Shown here piece after piece: positions 1 to 9,821 of a stretch of 44,792 bases of DNA. Position 1 is the stretch's first letter. Each line of letters begins with the position of its first letter. The notes under the pieces are model-generated. The model saw only the letters and a list, made by a program, of their open reading frames with translations, did no database searches and had not been told where the DNA came from. The DNA is taken from positions 1 through 44,792 of IMG/VR virus record IMGVR_UViG_3300042567_001773, one strand, 5' to 3'. Made by a program: the position numbers and the translations under genes. The stretch is from a virus.

Positions 1-1460
1 ATCCCGATGTTCCACTTGATCCTGATGTTCCACTTGATCCAGAAGTTCCTGAAGTTCCAGAAGTTCCTGAAGTTCCACTTGATCCGCTAGTTCCTGAAGT
101 ACCACTAGTCCCTGAAGAACCAGAAGTTCCACTAGATCCCGAAGTACCACTTGATCCGGAAGTACCACTTGATCCTGAAGTTCCACTTGTTCCCGAAGTT
201 CCATCAATACCTGAAGTACCGGAAGTTCCACTTGTTCCCGAAGTTCCATCCGTACCACTTGTTCCGGAAGTTCCGGAAGTTCCATCTGTACCACTTATTC
301 CAGAAGTTCCATCTGTTCCTGAAGTTCCGTCAATTCCACTTGTTCCTGAAGTACCATCAATTCCACTTGTTCCCGAAGTTCCATCAATACCGGAAGTACC
401 GGAAGTACCATCCCCAGAAGTACCAGAAGTACCGTCAGTCCCTACTCCAGAAGTTCCTGAAGTTCCATCAGTTCCTGAAGTTCCGTCAATTCCACTTGTT
501 CCTGAAGTTCCAGCATCTCCACTTGTTCCTGAAGTACCATCAGTTCCGCTTGTTCCTGAAGTACCATCAGTTCCACTAGCACCTCCTCCTCCACTACCCG
601 AAGCAGGATAAAGATATGAAGCAATTTGTGTGTCTATTTTAATATAAACAGGAATAGGATTTATTGCAGGTTTAACATTAGTAACAAAAGAAGGAGATTG
701 AGTTGAATCATAATATAAAACATCACCTTTATTTCCTGGTAAATTGAATTGAGTTTTAATGATTCTACCAAAAGGTCTAACTGTAAGATTACCATCTTCA
801 GGTTCATCAACTGATGTAATTGTACCGAAAGCTTTTTCTGCTTGTGTAGTACTAGCAGTATTAACAAGAGTAAATACTCCACCTGAACTAAGATAAACTA
901 GTTGTCCTACTGAGTATGTAGAGTATGTAGGATTAACAACATCGTTATTATAGTAATGGCTTTTTAGAAGATTTCTTGATTGAAATCTAGCAAAAGCATC
1001 ATCAATCCAATAGCTTATATCTTGAAGATTCGAAGACATATTGACTGATAAGAAAGGAGTCATCGGATATCCGTCTTCAGATAAGCTTATTGATATACTA
1101 TCAGTCTCTTCGATAGGATAGTTATTACCACTTACTGTATAATCACTAAGTAAATTATAAAGATTTACGTCTTTTATTTCTACATCAACCGTAAAATCAT
1201 CCACATAAGTAATAGATCTAATTTCAAATGCATTACCGTTAGGTTGCAAAATCCACATTCCTACCTCTAAATCATTCGCATTATAATTGAATGAAGTTTC
1301 CTGTGAAATTGGAGTTGGTATACAATCTAAAGTACATGAAAATACTGTAGGATAACCATTCCAAACACTAGATGGATTATTGTAAGTCTCAGTTACATTA
1401 ACAGAGCCAGTACGTACATTTACTATAATCGATACTGGTAAAACTGGTAATTGAGCCATT
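1..1460 (-). CDS. Collagen-like fibre protein, 3' end outside window
   Basis: An open frame runs from an ATG at 1460 to the window edge without a stop (486 codons seen), so the C-terminus is missing. The first roughly 285 residues are a non-repetitive domain beginning MAQLPVLPVSIIVNV. After a GSGGGGAS linker the chain becomes a long Gly-X-Y tract dominated by GTSGTSGTDGTSG, GTSGID and, toward the edge, GTSGSSGTS. Collagen-like Gly-X-Y tracts in phages form trimeric rods in tail fibres or head decorations. It lies 47 bp downstream of a second collagen-like gene, which supports a structural module. The Thr/Ser-rich triplets have little proline, unlike the Pro-Thr triplets next door. The identity as a virion fibre is inferred; the repeat and open frame are directly visible. 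Confidence 0.8.
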
Positions 1461-1507
1461 TATATTTTTCTATTTTTTATTCTGATTTCGTTGTTTCTAG
1501 CTGTACT

Positions 1508-3550
<2,043 letters not shown>

Positions 3551-3566
3551 TTATTTTTATATTTTT

Positions 3567-4070
3567 TTAATTGCTTGGGTCGGAATTTGGAGAGACATAT
3601 CCAGCATCAACATAACAAGGATCAACATAAGAATTAAGTCTTACTTTGATTCCGTTATTTACATTTACTGTATATTCATCCATAGATTTATACATCAAAT
3701 CTAAATATCTTTGAATTTCTCTATCATAGATCTCATTTCTAGAATTATCATATTGAATTCGAGTATCGAGTTTTCTGGATTGTGTGATATTGTACCAGTT
3801 ATATGAATTTTTGAATCTAAGATTAACGTTATTTAATGAAAAATTCTCAACAATAGGGAAATCTCCAGAAGAACATAAATATCTTCTATCACCTAAAATA
3901 GATTTATATGTTTCGAAGAAAGAAGTCAAATCAGAAAATGCAAGATATGTAGTTCCTCTGAGCTTTGTATTTTTTGAAATAAGCTTTACTCTGATATTAG
4001 AGACTTTCAATCCTCTCCTATCAAGATTATTCAAAAAATCGTATGTAATTCTTAGTATGAGCCCGTCCAC
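3567..4070 (-). CDS. Hypothetical protein, GTG start
   Basis: A 167-residue protein that I do not recognise. The only convincing start is a GTG at 4070; an in-frame TAA lies 15 nt upstream and no ATG is available before well into the protein. It has no signal peptide or membrane segment. It is rich in Asn, Tyr and Arg, with a mixed alpha/beta character and a C-terminal tail ending SPNSDPSN. It lies directly upstream, in transcription order, of the collagen-like fibre genes with a 16-bp gap, so a structural or assembly role such as fibre attachment is possible but unproven. Confidence 0.6.
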   Translation of the reverse strand: MDGLILRITYDFLNNLDRRGLKVSNIRVKLISKNTKLRGTTYLAFSDLTSFFETYKSILGDRRYLCSSGDFPIVENFSLNNVNLRFKNSYNWYNITQSRKLDTRIQYDNSRNEIYDREIQRYLDLMYKSMDEYTVNVNNGIKVRLNSYVDPCYVDAGYVSPNSDPSN

Positions 4071-4118
4071 AGTTGTAGCAATTTATTCTATATATCAATC
4101 GAAAATTGCTGTCCTGTT

Positions 4119-4895
4119 CTAGAACTGATAATCCACTTTAGTATGAGAATTAGGGAGTAGATCAAAACCTACCTTATTACCTAACATAATTAAGAAAGGT
4201 GTAATTGGAACAGGAATTGGAATTCCTGAAATTGCTATAACTGGAACAACCTTAATAAGATCGACTGATTGTGCTTTTAAGAATGATTTTTCTTTATCTG
4301 AAACTTTATTTCCTTTAGCTATTTCTGAAAGGATTCTAAGAGCTTCTTTGGTTTCTCTACCTTCTCTTTTTGTAGCATTCCAAACGTCCTTAGCAAATTC
4401 ACCACCTTTTGTTACAGCTTTTTTAACCATATCCATAACACCTTCATCTAAATGAGACCAATCAAAAGACTCATTAATGAATCGATTTCCTAATTCAGGG
4501 AAGAAGAAAGTTAATTCTCTTATAGCTGATTCATCTGAATCTGCCCCGTGTATTGCATTCGAACTTACTTCAGTTCCATAAAGATTTCTTATAGTTCCTA
4601 CATTAGCTAATTTAGGATCCGTATCACCTATAAGCTTTCTGAAATCTTCTACGGTATTTGTATTAGATTCTAAAGCAATAACAGTAACTGATGCAGAAGT
4701 CATAAATTTAATTAGATCCTTAAAGAAAGGTTTTTCTGTATGTTCTTTATAAAACTCTTTTGCTTTTTCATCAGTAAGACGAATTGTTTTGATTGCTATA
4801 GTTCGAAAACCTGCATTGGAAATTCTTTTGATAATAGATCCCGTGTGTCCTTTTAGAGTAGAATCTGGTTTGATGATAGTAAGTGTATAAGACAT
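4119..4895 (-). CDS. ndk: Nucleoside diphosphate kinase with C-terminal extension
   Basis: Residues 1-140 form a complete NDK domain, which transfers gamma-phosphate from NTPs to NDPs and dNDPs. Visible signatures are K9 in TIIKPD, TIRNLYG around residue 101, and the active-site stretch N113-AIHG-A-D-S with catalytic His116. Normal NDKs end near residue 140-150; here about 115 more residues follow. The extension contains NESFDW, charged helices, and a Pro/Ile-rich hydrophobic segment at about 213-240 (IPIPVPITPF) followed by a polar tail, somewhat like LETM1-type C-termini. Such an extension on an NDK is unusual. It lies 5 bp after the dCMP deaminase gene, suggesting a dNTP-supply operon. The kinase call is strong; the tail's function is unknown. 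Confidence 0.88.
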   Translation of the reverse strand: MSYTLTIIKPDSTLKGHTGSIIKRISNAGFRTIAIKTIRLTDEKAKEFYKEHTEKPFFKDLIKFMTSASVTVIALESNTNTVEDFRKLIGDTDPKLANVGTIRNLYGTEVSSNAIHGADSDESAIRELTFFFPELGNRFINESFDWSHLDEGVMDMVKKAVTKGGEFAKDVWNATKREGRETKEALRILSEIAKGNKVSDKEKSFLKAQSVDLIKVVPVIAISGIPIPVPITPFLIMLGNKVGFDLLPNSHTKVDYQF

Positions 4896-4900
4896 TCTTC

Positions 4901-5395
4901 TTATTTTATTTTTTCTTCGTATATTTCTTTTAGACGATCGATGTTACCGTATTGAATACCACATTCGTCGAATATACTCAGATGATCTCTTTCTCTGTAA
5001 TCTTCGATCCAATATATGTATTTGAATCCCGAATTAACTAGGATTTTAGTACACATTTTGCATGGGGAAAGAGTAAGAAGAACGATATAATTTTCCGGAT
5101 CATTTTCACGGAATTTTGCAATCATATTAACTTCAGCATGAATGAATCCGGAATTTCCAGGTTCTAAAGAATCTTCTTCTGTTCCTGTAATTGGATTGAT
5201 AGGTGCTCCTGCATATGAACCATTATAACCGAATGAAGCAATTTTGGTGAAATTTTTATGTAGAGTCATACATGCTACTTTCTTAGTAGAAGCATTAGAT
5301 AACTCGGAAATTTCTGTAACTATTCTTGCAAATGTATCGATTTTATGTAAAGATCTTTCTCTCAATCTGCTGTTTTTTTCTATTTCGTTTTCCAT
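4901..5395 (-). CDS. Deoxycytidylate (dCMP) deaminase
   Basis: A 164-residue zinc-dependent cytidine/dCMP deaminase family member, converting dCMP to dUMP for thymidylate synthesis. The zinc-binding and catalytic motifs are visible: H86-A-E88 and P-C112-x-x-C115. GYNGSYAGAP corresponds to the substrate loop of T4-like dCMP deaminases, and length is normal. It overlaps the HAD phosphatase gene by 16 bp and is followed 5 bp later by the NDK gene, so the three are probably co-translated. With the hydroxymethylase-like gene at 17151 and the DHFR-like gene at 34905 it forms part of a T4-style pyrimidine nucleotide pathway. Confidence 0.9.
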   Translation of the reverse strand: MENEIEKNSRLRERSLHKIDTFARIVTEISELSNASTKKVACMTLHKNFTKIASFGYNGSYAGAPINPITGTEEDSLEPGNSGFIHAEVNMIAKFRENDPENYIVLLTLSPCKMCTKILVNSGFKYIYWIEDYRERDHLSIFDECGIQYGNIDRLKEIYEEKIK

Positions 5396-5979
5396 GTAGG
5401 CTTAACTTGTTTAGATTTAATTCTAATTCCTTCTATTTCTTTGTCTAATTCGTTTGCGATTCTTATATTCTCTTTATCATCATCGTAGAAAATAAAGTCA
5501 CGGAATCCCATTTTAACGAATTCCATAAATGCTGCTTTTTTCTTTTCGGCTACAGAACCTTCGAATCCAAGTGAAGGATCGTTAATTGCAAATATGTATT
5601 GAGGATTAACAACTACTCCATGATGAAGTAGAAATTGATAGATCAAATTTCGATCGTCTCTAGCTGTAATGATTCCAACTCTTCTTCCGGCATCCATTGT
5701 TTCTTGAAGAATCTTAAAGATCTTATCGATAATCTTTCCTGCTTTAAGAATATCTAGATTTTTGAAGTCTGAAAAATCCATGCTATGATGAGATTGCTTT
5801 TCAAATTCGTTAAATTCTGCAGGAGTCAAAGAAAATTCTTCGCCTGAAATATCGTCAATAACTTTAATTTTGGATTTTGTAACTACTAATGTATCATCAA
5901 CATCGAAAACAGTAATAGATTCAAATTTGCCTTTTCTAGAAGGATCTACGAAATCCGAGTATTTAAGGAATTTTGGCAT
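5380..5979 (-). CDS. HAD-superfamily phosphatase with possible capsid-targeting N-terminus
   Basis: A 199-residue HAD hydrolase. Motif I is FDVDDTL with nucleophile D26 and D28; motif II is ITARDD with T106; a Lys-rich stretch EKKKA at 145-149 can supply motif III; motif IV is YDDDKEN (D166-D168). The fold resembles phage polynucleotide or 5'-nucleotide phosphatases, but substrate cannot be read. The N-terminus MPKFLKYSDFVDPSRKG is a weaker version of the shared F-x-x-Y-x-x-F-V-N-E motif seen in neighbours and lacks the Glu cleavage position. It overlaps the dCMP deaminase gene by 16 bp. Enzyme class is confident; packaging is speculative. Confidence 0.8.
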   Translation of the reverse strand: MPKFLKYSDFVDPSRKGKFESITVFDVDDTLVVTKSKIKVIDDISGEEFSLTPAEFNEFEKQSHHSMDFSDFKNLDILKAGKIIDKIFKILQETMDAGRRVGIITARDDRNLIYQFLLHHGVVVNPQYIFAINDPSLGFEGSVAEKKKAAFMEFVKMGFRDFIFYDDDKENIRIANELDKEIEGIRIKSKQVKPTWKTK

Positions 5980-6016
5980 GATATTCTTATTTTTAATTAT
6001 ATGTATCTATAAAACA

Positions 6017-6049
6017 AAAGGATTCAGACGCATTGCGACCAAATCCTTT
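6017..6049 (-). terminator. Possible rho-independent terminator or attenuator hairpin
   Basis: In minus orientation an 8-bp stem AAAGGATT/AATCCTTT encloses a 17-nt loop and is followed by TGTTTTA. It lies in the 95-bp gap between the genes at 6075 and 5979. The stem is AT-rich and the T run is short, so termination is probably partial. Confidence 0.45.
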
Positions 6050-6074
6050 AAGTATCTTTAAGTTATAATTGTCG

Positions 6075-6524
6075 TTATATCTCTTGAGCGTCTGATTTAT
6101 TCCATTCACCTTTTTTAATAGCTCCTGTTACCCAGTAATCTGCTCTAGATTTTCCTGTTTCTTTCATAACTTTTGCGATTGCGATGTCTTCAACTTTATT
6201 GTTTCGGATTCCTTTCATGTATCTAAATTTCCAATGCAAATTCTTTTTTGAATCAGTATCAGATACAATAAAGCCATCATAATCTCTAGTCATATCTCCT
6301 TCGTTTACTACTGATTCTGTTATTTTTAAGACTTTTCTAGCCTCTTCATAATCAGCACCTGTAATTTGATCATCAGGAAATTCATCAGATATAAGGTCAT
6401 ATAATTCAGAATCTGTTGAAATTCCTTCTTCTTTAGCCCTTTTTATTAATCTTTTGTAATGAGGAGTAGTTCCTTCATTAAGAGATTCATTAACGAACTC
6501 TTCAAATGTATGTAAATTTTTCAT
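6075..6524 (-). CDS. Capsid-targeted (CTS-like) protein of unknown function
   Basis: A 149-residue protein beginning MKNLHTFEEFVNES, the clearest form of the shared N-terminal motif. In T4, internal proteins begin MKTYQEFIAE and are cleaved after Glu by the prohead protease; here FVNE/S would be the equivalent site. The remainder contains short helical and acidic segments with SESVVNEGDMTRDYDGF in the middle and a KKGEWNKSDAQEI tail. The arrangement of residues 20-70 (RLIKRAKEEGISTD...SDEFPDDQITGADYEEA) looks like a small helical domain. I recognise no catalytic motif. It lies 18 bp downstream of the Lys/Glu-rich CTS gene. Packaging into the capsid is inferred from the N-terminus only. Confidence 0.7.
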   Translation of the reverse strand: MKNLHTFEEFVNESLNEGTTPHYKRLIKRAKEEGISTDSELYDLISDEFPDDQITGADYEEARKVLKITESVVNEGDMTRDYDGFIVSDTDSKKNLHWKFRYMKGIRNNKVEDIAIAKVMKETGKSRADYWVTGAIKKGEWNKSDAQEI

Positions 6525-6542
6525 ATCTTTCGATTTAATTTT

Positions 6543-7067
6543 CTATCCTCCAAGACCAGAAGTTAAGCGACCTATAGCTTCACCCCAATCATTATCTTTA
6601 ACTTTAGAAATAAGACCATTGATTACTTTATCGCCAATTTTTTCGTCGTATTTATCACCATGAGCTTTTTTAAGAACTCCTTCAGCATATTCACGGAAAG
6701 ATTTTTCGTCAGTTACTTCGTCTTGACCAGCTTTTTTCTTAGCTTTTTCAGCATCTTTTTCAGCATCTTCAGCCGTAGCTTCAGCGTCTTTAGCTGCATC
6801 TTCTGCCTTTTCTACTTTCTTTTCAAGATCTTTGGTTTCGTCTTTAACCATTTTCTTAACATCTCCTTTTGAAAGATCTTCTTTCAAAGACTTAACGTAA
6901 GAGTTGAATTTTTCAAGATCTTCTTCGTTAAGATCGAGGATTGTTTTAGCTCCCATTTCTTTCAATTTGGATTCGAATAGAGAGTTGAATTTAGTTTCTT
7001 TAGCTTCTTGTGCTTTAGATTCCAAAATAGTCTTGTGTTCTTTTACGAACTCTGAAAATTTTTGCAT
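6543..7067 (-). CDS. CTS-like, Lys/Glu/Ala-rich coiled-coil protein (internal or scaffold-like)
   Basis: The best start is the ATG at 7067, giving MQKFSEFVKEHKTILES; the longer frame begins at a TTG at 7103 and adds Asn/Lys-rich residues that break the shared motif. The 174-residue product is highly charged, with heptad-like runs (EKKVEKAEDAAKDAEATAED and AEKDAEKAKKKAG) predicting a long coiled coil in the middle and a small C-terminal domain ending GLGG. T4 prohead core and internal proteins are also highly charged, helical and begin with a targeting peptide. It could therefore be a scaffold/core component or an injected internal protein. No enzymatic motif is visible. Confidence 0.7.
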   Translation of the reverse strand: MQKFSEFVKEHKTILESKAQEAKETKFNSLFESKLKEMGAKTILDLNEEDLEKFNSYVKSLKEDLSKGDVKKMVKDETKDLEKKVEKAEDAAKDAEATAEDAEKDAEKAKKKAGQDEVTDEKSFREYAEGVLKKAHGDKYDEKIGDKVINGLISKVKDNDWGEAIGRLTSGLGG

Positions 7068-7100
7068 TTTTTGTAGTTTTTTGTTTACGTTATATTTATC

Positions 7101-7114
7101 CAAGCTTCCGCTTG
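7101..7114. other. Small hairpin in leader of the coiled-coil gene
   Basis: CAAGC-TTCC-GCTTG forms a 5-bp stem-loop. On the plus strand it is followed by T residues, but no plus-strand gene precedes it. In the minus-strand mRNA it sits about 34 nt upstream of the ATG at 7067, so it may shape the leader or mark processing. Significance is uncertain. Confidence 0.3.
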
Positions 7115-7127
7115 TTTTTTATTTATC

Positions 7128-7778
7128 TTAATTAATCGGAGTATAATTACTGCCTGTTCGTTGACCTCTATGTATTACAAATCCATCGCCTCCAGTTTCT
7201 ACTGTCCAATTACCAGGAAGTCTTCTTCCTTGCTTCTTAATATATTCGAAATAGAGTCTACCTCTTTTCGTTTGATTCATTGGTTTTCCACCTTCACCAT
7301 CTTCAAGTTTTGGGAATATACGAATTTCTTGTAGTTTTATCCATTCCCATTCTGTAATTTCTTTAACTACAGATTCCATGATTTCAGTAACTGTAGTTAC
7401 TACTCTAAATTGCTCACCAAAATTGGTTATTGCTTCACCTTCTGAGTTTTTCGTATTAAATGAAACTACAATAACTAAATCGAAATCTTGAGGTTTTGGT
7501 GCATTAGGTCTTCTACTAAAACTGATGTGTACATGCCTTTTCCAACCACCTGCTATACTAACAATATATTCAGCGTTTTCGCTTTTGAATTCATATTGAA
7601 GATTAGGTAGCTGTGTCCAATTAGGGTTTGTATCAGCTTTATCTACCATGGAAATATCAGACATCCAACCACCTATTTTTGTAGGTCCTATTCTTCTCCA
7701 ATCGAAAGGTTTTGATCCTTCACCGATCTCATTTAATTTAGCTTCTGTAAGAAATGAATTGAACTTTAGAAAGGTCAT
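7128..7778 (-). CDS. CTS-like protein of unknown function
   Basis: A 216-residue protein beginning MTFLKFNSFLTEAK, which fits the shared F-x-x-F-L-x-E-A pattern with a possible cleavage after Glu12. The body is rich in Trp, Thr and Ile and looks globular; it contains YIVSIAGGWKRHVHISFSRRP and a C-terminal GRLYFEYIKKQGRRLPGNW region. No known catalytic motif is recognised. Its ATG overlaps the stop of the Acb1-like gene by 4 bp, implying translational coupling between two packaged candidates. Confidence 0.65.
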   Translation of the reverse strand: MTFLKFNSFLTEAKLNEIGEGSKPFDWRRIGPTKIGGWMSDISMVDKADTNPNWTQLPNLQYEFKSENAEYIVSIAGGWKRHVHISFSRRPNAPKPQDFDLVIVVSFNTKNSEGEAITNFGEQFRVVTTVTEIMESVVKEITEWEWIKLQEIRIFPKLEDGEGGKPMNQTKRGRLYFEYIKKQGRRLPGNWTVETGGDGFVIHRGQRTGSNYTPIN

Positions 7779-8350
7779 CTTAACTTAAATCCTGATTGTA
7801 TTTTTGTTCCGTCGGGTTTACTATAAACTACTTTCGTAGGGAATACTTCATAAGATCTTTCACCGAATTCTTCCATGTATTTTTTACCTTTACCAGGTTT
7901 CAAATAAGCTATAGTACAATGTGGATGATAATCTGGGAAATCATTAGTATGTGGAAGTTTAACAAGTTCTTTATTCATATTGTGTAAGAATGAACTTCTT
8001 ACATCGAACTTAAGAACATCATAATCTTTATTTTCAAAACAAGAAACATTATGTAGTAGAACAGAAGAAACTCCTGTAGTACAAGATCGAATAACTTCGT
8101 TATCATCGATATCATCAGAATGTAACCCATAAAGTATTGTTACATGTGGTTCTGTTTCTAATCCATCTCCACTTAAATCTTCAGCTACAATCCTTTCATG
8201 AAAGATTTTCATATCTGGAAAATTGAAATGTAGCATTGCACATCCGTAAGGGTATTTCTTATCCTCATCTTTAATCTTCTTATCTTGTTCAGAAGGATGT
8301 GGATCTTTCTTCTCTAAGAGAAATTGTTGAAATGATAGTATATTTTTCAT
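7775..8350 (-). CDS. 2H phosphoesterase, Acb1-like (anti-CBASS), with CTS-like N-terminus
   Basis: A 191-residue member of the 2H phosphoesterase superfamily. Both HxT motifs are clear: H69-V-T71 in EPHVTILYGLH and H144-C-T146 in HPHCTIAYLKPG. The flanks (YGCAMLHFNFPD, EDL, TEPHVTILYG) recall the phage anti-CBASS protein Acb1, which cleaves cyclic oligonucleotide signals, as I remember that family. The N-terminus MKNILSFQQFLLEKK matches the shared capsid-targeting pattern and is followed by a charged linker (residues 14-33). This suggests an enzyme packaged in the head and injected with the DNA. The 4-bp overlap with the next gene implies coupled translation. 2H fold: strong. CBASS substrate: inferred. 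Other 2H enzymes include RNA ligase-like and cyclic phosphodiesterases. Confidence 0.8.
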   Translation of the reverse strand: MKNILSFQQFLLEKKDPHPSEQDKKIKDEDKKYPYGCAMLHFNFPDMKIFHERIVAEDLSGDGLETEPHVTILYGLHSDDIDDNEVIRSCTTGVSSVLLHNVSCFENKDYDVLKFDVRSSFLHNMNKELVKLPHTNDFPDYHPHCTIAYLKPGKGKKYMEEFGERSYEVFPTKVVYSKPDGTKIQSGFKLR

Positions 8351-8351
8351 A

Positions 8352-8777
8352 TTAAGACATAGTCAATAGATAATTAAGTTTATGCATTTCAGCGATAATC
8401 TCATCTATTATATTTTGAATTTCCGGACTGTCGCCATAAACATCTTTTCTGAAAGATACAAAGTTAGAAACTCCGATATTAACGAATTCAGACACATTAA
8501 CATCTTTAAGATTTTGTAGAGGTTGAGTTGCAGTAGGAGTAAAACTTACTCGGCCATGTTTACCCATACAAACTTCAACTGCTTCGTCTAGCTTACCTAA
8601 GAAAGAATCATAAAATTCTCCTAAAGCTTTATGTTGATCACCTACTTCGGTTTGCCAATGGAATAAGTGAATTTGGTTTCTTAACCAAAGACCATACATA
8701 GCCATATCGGAATGTGTTCTGTCTGGATTGTACTTAGCTGCTTCATTTAAGAAATCTTCGTAATTTTGAATTTTCAT
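8352..8777 (-). CDS. Dps/ferritin-like helical protein with CTS-like N-terminus
   Basis: Start chosen at ATG 8777 because it gives MKIQNYEDFLNEAAKY, matching the shared motif, and avoids overlap with the glycosylase gene; the longer frame adds a Lys-rich 12-residue stretch. The 141-residue product is all-helical, with RNQIHLFHWQTEVGDQHKA followed by LGEFYDSFLGKLDEAVEV. The spacing of His, Trp, Asp and Glu is like the first two helices of Dps/ferritin-like proteins (HW.T...H..L..FYD...DE). Dps proteins bind iron and protect DNA. Phages carry small relatives of this type, but whether the metal site is intact cannot be decided by eye. It follows the glycosylase gene by 13 bp and precedes the Acb1-like gene by 1 bp. 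Confidence 0.65.
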   Translation of the reverse strand: MKIQNYEDFLNEAAKYNPDRTHSDMAMYGLWLRNQIHLFHWQTEVGDQHKALGEFYDSFLGKLDEAVEVCMGKHGRVSFTPTATQPLQNLKDVNVSEFVNIGVSNFVSFRKDVYGDSPEIQNIIDEIIAEMHKLNYLLTMS

Positions 8778-8790
8778 AATTCTCTTTTTT

Positions 8791-9177
8791 TTATTGATCG
8801 ATGAATTCACCATTCAGATATCTTATGAGGATTTTATCAGTAGGATTCACATTAGTGTTTCCTTTAATAAATATCTCATAAGAATCATCTGCATATTTTC
8901 CGATACCGTAAAGTTCGGATGCATTAATGAACCTTTTTTCTATATATTCAAGTGAAAACCGTTGAATTCGATTTGTACGGATATTATAGAATCCTAGAGG
9001 TCTAATTAGATCTCGGATATCATCTGGATTAGCCGAAACCACAGATTGTGGAGTTGGCCATCGATCGAAGAAATCATATATAACTTGACGTACATTCTTA
9101 TTGCTAGTTTGATTTAGCATAATACATCCTATTAGCATTTTCCAAGGATCGTGCTGAAATTCTTGTTGTATAATCAT
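8791..9177 (-). CDS. MBD4-like HhH-GPD DNA glycosylase
   Basis: A 128-residue helix-hairpin-helix glycosylase resembling the catalytic domain of eukaryotic MBD4, which removes T or 5-hydroxymethyluracil opposite G. Matching features are DPWKMLIGCIMLNQTS at 10-25, PLGFYNIRTNRI at 60-71, the hairpin LYGIGKYADDSYEIF at 89-103, and NPTDK with D114 at the position of the MBD4 catalytic Asp. It is short but spans the whole MBD4 core. It has no CTS-like N-terminus although it sits among such genes. With a dCMP hydroxymethylase-like enzyme in the same phage, a role in repair or discrimination of modified or deaminated cytosine is plausible; attack on host DNA is an alternative. Confidence 0.75.
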   Translation of the reverse strand: MIIQQEFQHDPWKMLIGCIMLNQTSNKNVRQVIYDFFDRWPTPQSVVSANPDDIRDLIRPLGFYNIRTNRIQRFSLEYIEKRFINASELYGIGKYADDSYEIFIKGNTNVNPTDKILIRYLNGEFIDQ

Positions 9178-9190
9178 AGTTTTTTATATT

Positions 9191-9802
9191 TTATGCTGCT
9201 ATTTGTTCCTGTGCTTCATTATACATTTGAACAGATTCATTTACAAAATCTTCATTCCACCAATAAGGTTGTGGTGAATAATCCCATTTAAGATTCATGT
9301 AAGTAGTTTTCATTGCATAGTATTTTCGATATCCTTCGATAGGTCCGAATTCTTGATAGCAATCAGGAAAAGCTTGAGCAAAAGGTGTTTGTTCGGATGA
9401 AGGAAGATTAGGTGGATTTTGTTTCATCCATCTCATAATTGCTTTGATTGAATGTTCCTTTCCCCATCTCTGTTCAAATACATCACATAGGTGATCGTTA
9501 CATTCCCAAAGCCAATTGAAATTTTCAATAGATTCTCGAGTCCATATTGTACAAGGATGATTTACATGAGTTATTCCGTAAGGATGATCAGATCCATCTT
9601 CATGTTTTCTTGGCCATCCACTAAATAGATCATCTACGGCTTTTTGATTTTCTGGAATTTCCTTTTTACGACTAATTCCAATAGTTGAATAATAAGCTGA
9701 AGCCATCATTTGTGCATGTTCAATAATCATCTTCAATGCATGTTTATCACAATGCATTTCTGCAGCAATATGTGGATCTTTATCCAATACAAATATGTTC
9801 AT
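9191..9802 (-). CDS. Conserved phage-type protein of unknown function
   Basis: Start chosen at ATG 9802 (MNIFVLDKDPHIAAEMHCDK); the longer frame begins 33 nt upstream inside the terminator tail. The 203-residue product belongs to a type I recall from many large tailed phages, with MNIFVLDxDPxxAAxxHCDKHxxKM at the start and conserved HP and W residues (HVNHPCTIWTRESIENFNWLW). The His/Cys/Asp content (HCDKH, HPC) could suggest metal binding. I cannot name its function. It is the first gene after the terminator at 9822-9854, so it may start a new transcript that continues into the glycosylase gene 13 bp later. Confidence 0.7.
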   Translation of the reverse strand: MNIFVLDKDPHIAAEMHCDKHALKMIIEHAQMMASAYYSTIGISRKKEIPENQKAVDDLFSGWPRKHEDGSDHPYGITHVNHPCTIWTRESIENFNWLWECNDHLCDVFEQRWGKEHSIKAIMRWMKQNPPNLPSSEQTPFAQAFPDCYQEFGPIEGYRKYYAMKTTYMNLKWDYSPQPYWWNEDFVNESVQMYNEAQEQIAA

Positions 9803-9821
9803 ATTTTTTATTTTATTATGA

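Noticed and set aside
151-579. Long plus-strand open frame rich in Phe, His, Leu and Lys
   Set aside because: It is the antisense reading of the Gly-Thr-Ser triplet repeats of the minus-strand fibre gene; low complexity and no leader.
1-600. Short direct repeats that could suggest a CRISPR array
   Set aside because: The repeat period follows 9-nt Gly-X-Y codon triplets in one open frame, with no spacers of uniform length.
6660-6872. Plus-strand Phe/Ser-rich frame
   Set aside because: Antisense of the Lys/Glu coiled-coil coding region; no independent support.
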